Source: Ilyomonas sp964658445 (GTDB lineage: Bacteria > Bacteroidota > Bacteroidia > Chitinophagales > Chitinophagaceae). Taken from it: a DNA stretch of 6,398 nucleotides. Shown one piece after another: positions 6,390 to 6,398 of the stretch. The stretch lies in NCBI GenBank assembly GCA_964658445.1, contig CAZZZH010000257.1, positions 1 through 6,398 on the forward strand, read 5' to 3'. Under the pieces are notes generated by a model, which ran no database searches, was not told where the DNA came from, and saw only the letters and a list, made by a program, of their open reading frames with translations. Each line of letters begins with the position of its first letter. The stretch's first letter is position 1. Both the position numbers and the translations under genes were made by a program.

Positions 6390-6398
6390 AAATGGAAG

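Noticed and set aside
6340..6398. CRISPR-like or variable tandem array at the right edge
   Set aside because: The unit is only 7 bp and degenerate, with no spacer structure, so it is a short-period intergenic repeat and not a CRISPR array.
1..6398. A novel multi-gene system (defence, mobile element or biosynthetic cluster)
   Set aside because: Three of the four genes are familiar enzymes, two of them housekeeping, and no transposase, integrase, toxin-antitoxin pair or nuclease is visible. The only gene without a known function is the DUF4836 lipoprotein.

Overview
The window looks like chromosomal core sequence from a Bacteroidota bacterium, most likely of the Chitinophagaceae or a close relative. 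Four things point there: a DUF4836-type lipoprotein, a family I associate with Bacteroidota; an archaeal/eukaryotic-like prolyl-tRNA synthetase without an editing domain; no Shine-Dalgarno-like sites before the starts, with some TAnnTTTG-like promoter elements instead; and a degenerate 7-bp intergenic repeat of a kind common in this phylum. This placement comes from sequence character only, not from a database search.

All four genes lie on the minus strand. In transcription order, from the right edge leftwards, they are: proS (6339-4858, complete), preceded by a degenerate heptamer repeat; an AT-rich, repeat-dense gap of 153 bp; a DUF4836-family lipoprotein gene (4704-3031, complete); a 104-bp gap with a GC-rich hairpin and a possible dxs promoter; dxs (2926-992, complete); a 272-bp gap holding a strong intrinsic terminator just after dxs; and the first 239 codons of a patatin-like phospholipase gene (719 to below 1), cut by the left edge. 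No genes are supported on the plus strand: its open frames are antisense shadows.

Functionally this is mostly housekeeping: proline charging of tRNA and the entry step of the MEP isoprenoid pathway, with an uncharacterised envelope lipoprotein between them and a cytosolic-looking acyl hydrolase after them. The gaps are large and carry hairpins or promoter-like elements, so separate or loosely coupled transcription units are more likely than one tight operon. I see no mobile element, CRISPR array, tRNA, rRNA or clear defence system. The points most worth a second look are the repeat cluster before the DUF4836 gene, the heptamer repeat before proS, the apparent two-fold internal repeat in the DUF4836 protein, and the eroded zinc site of ProRS.
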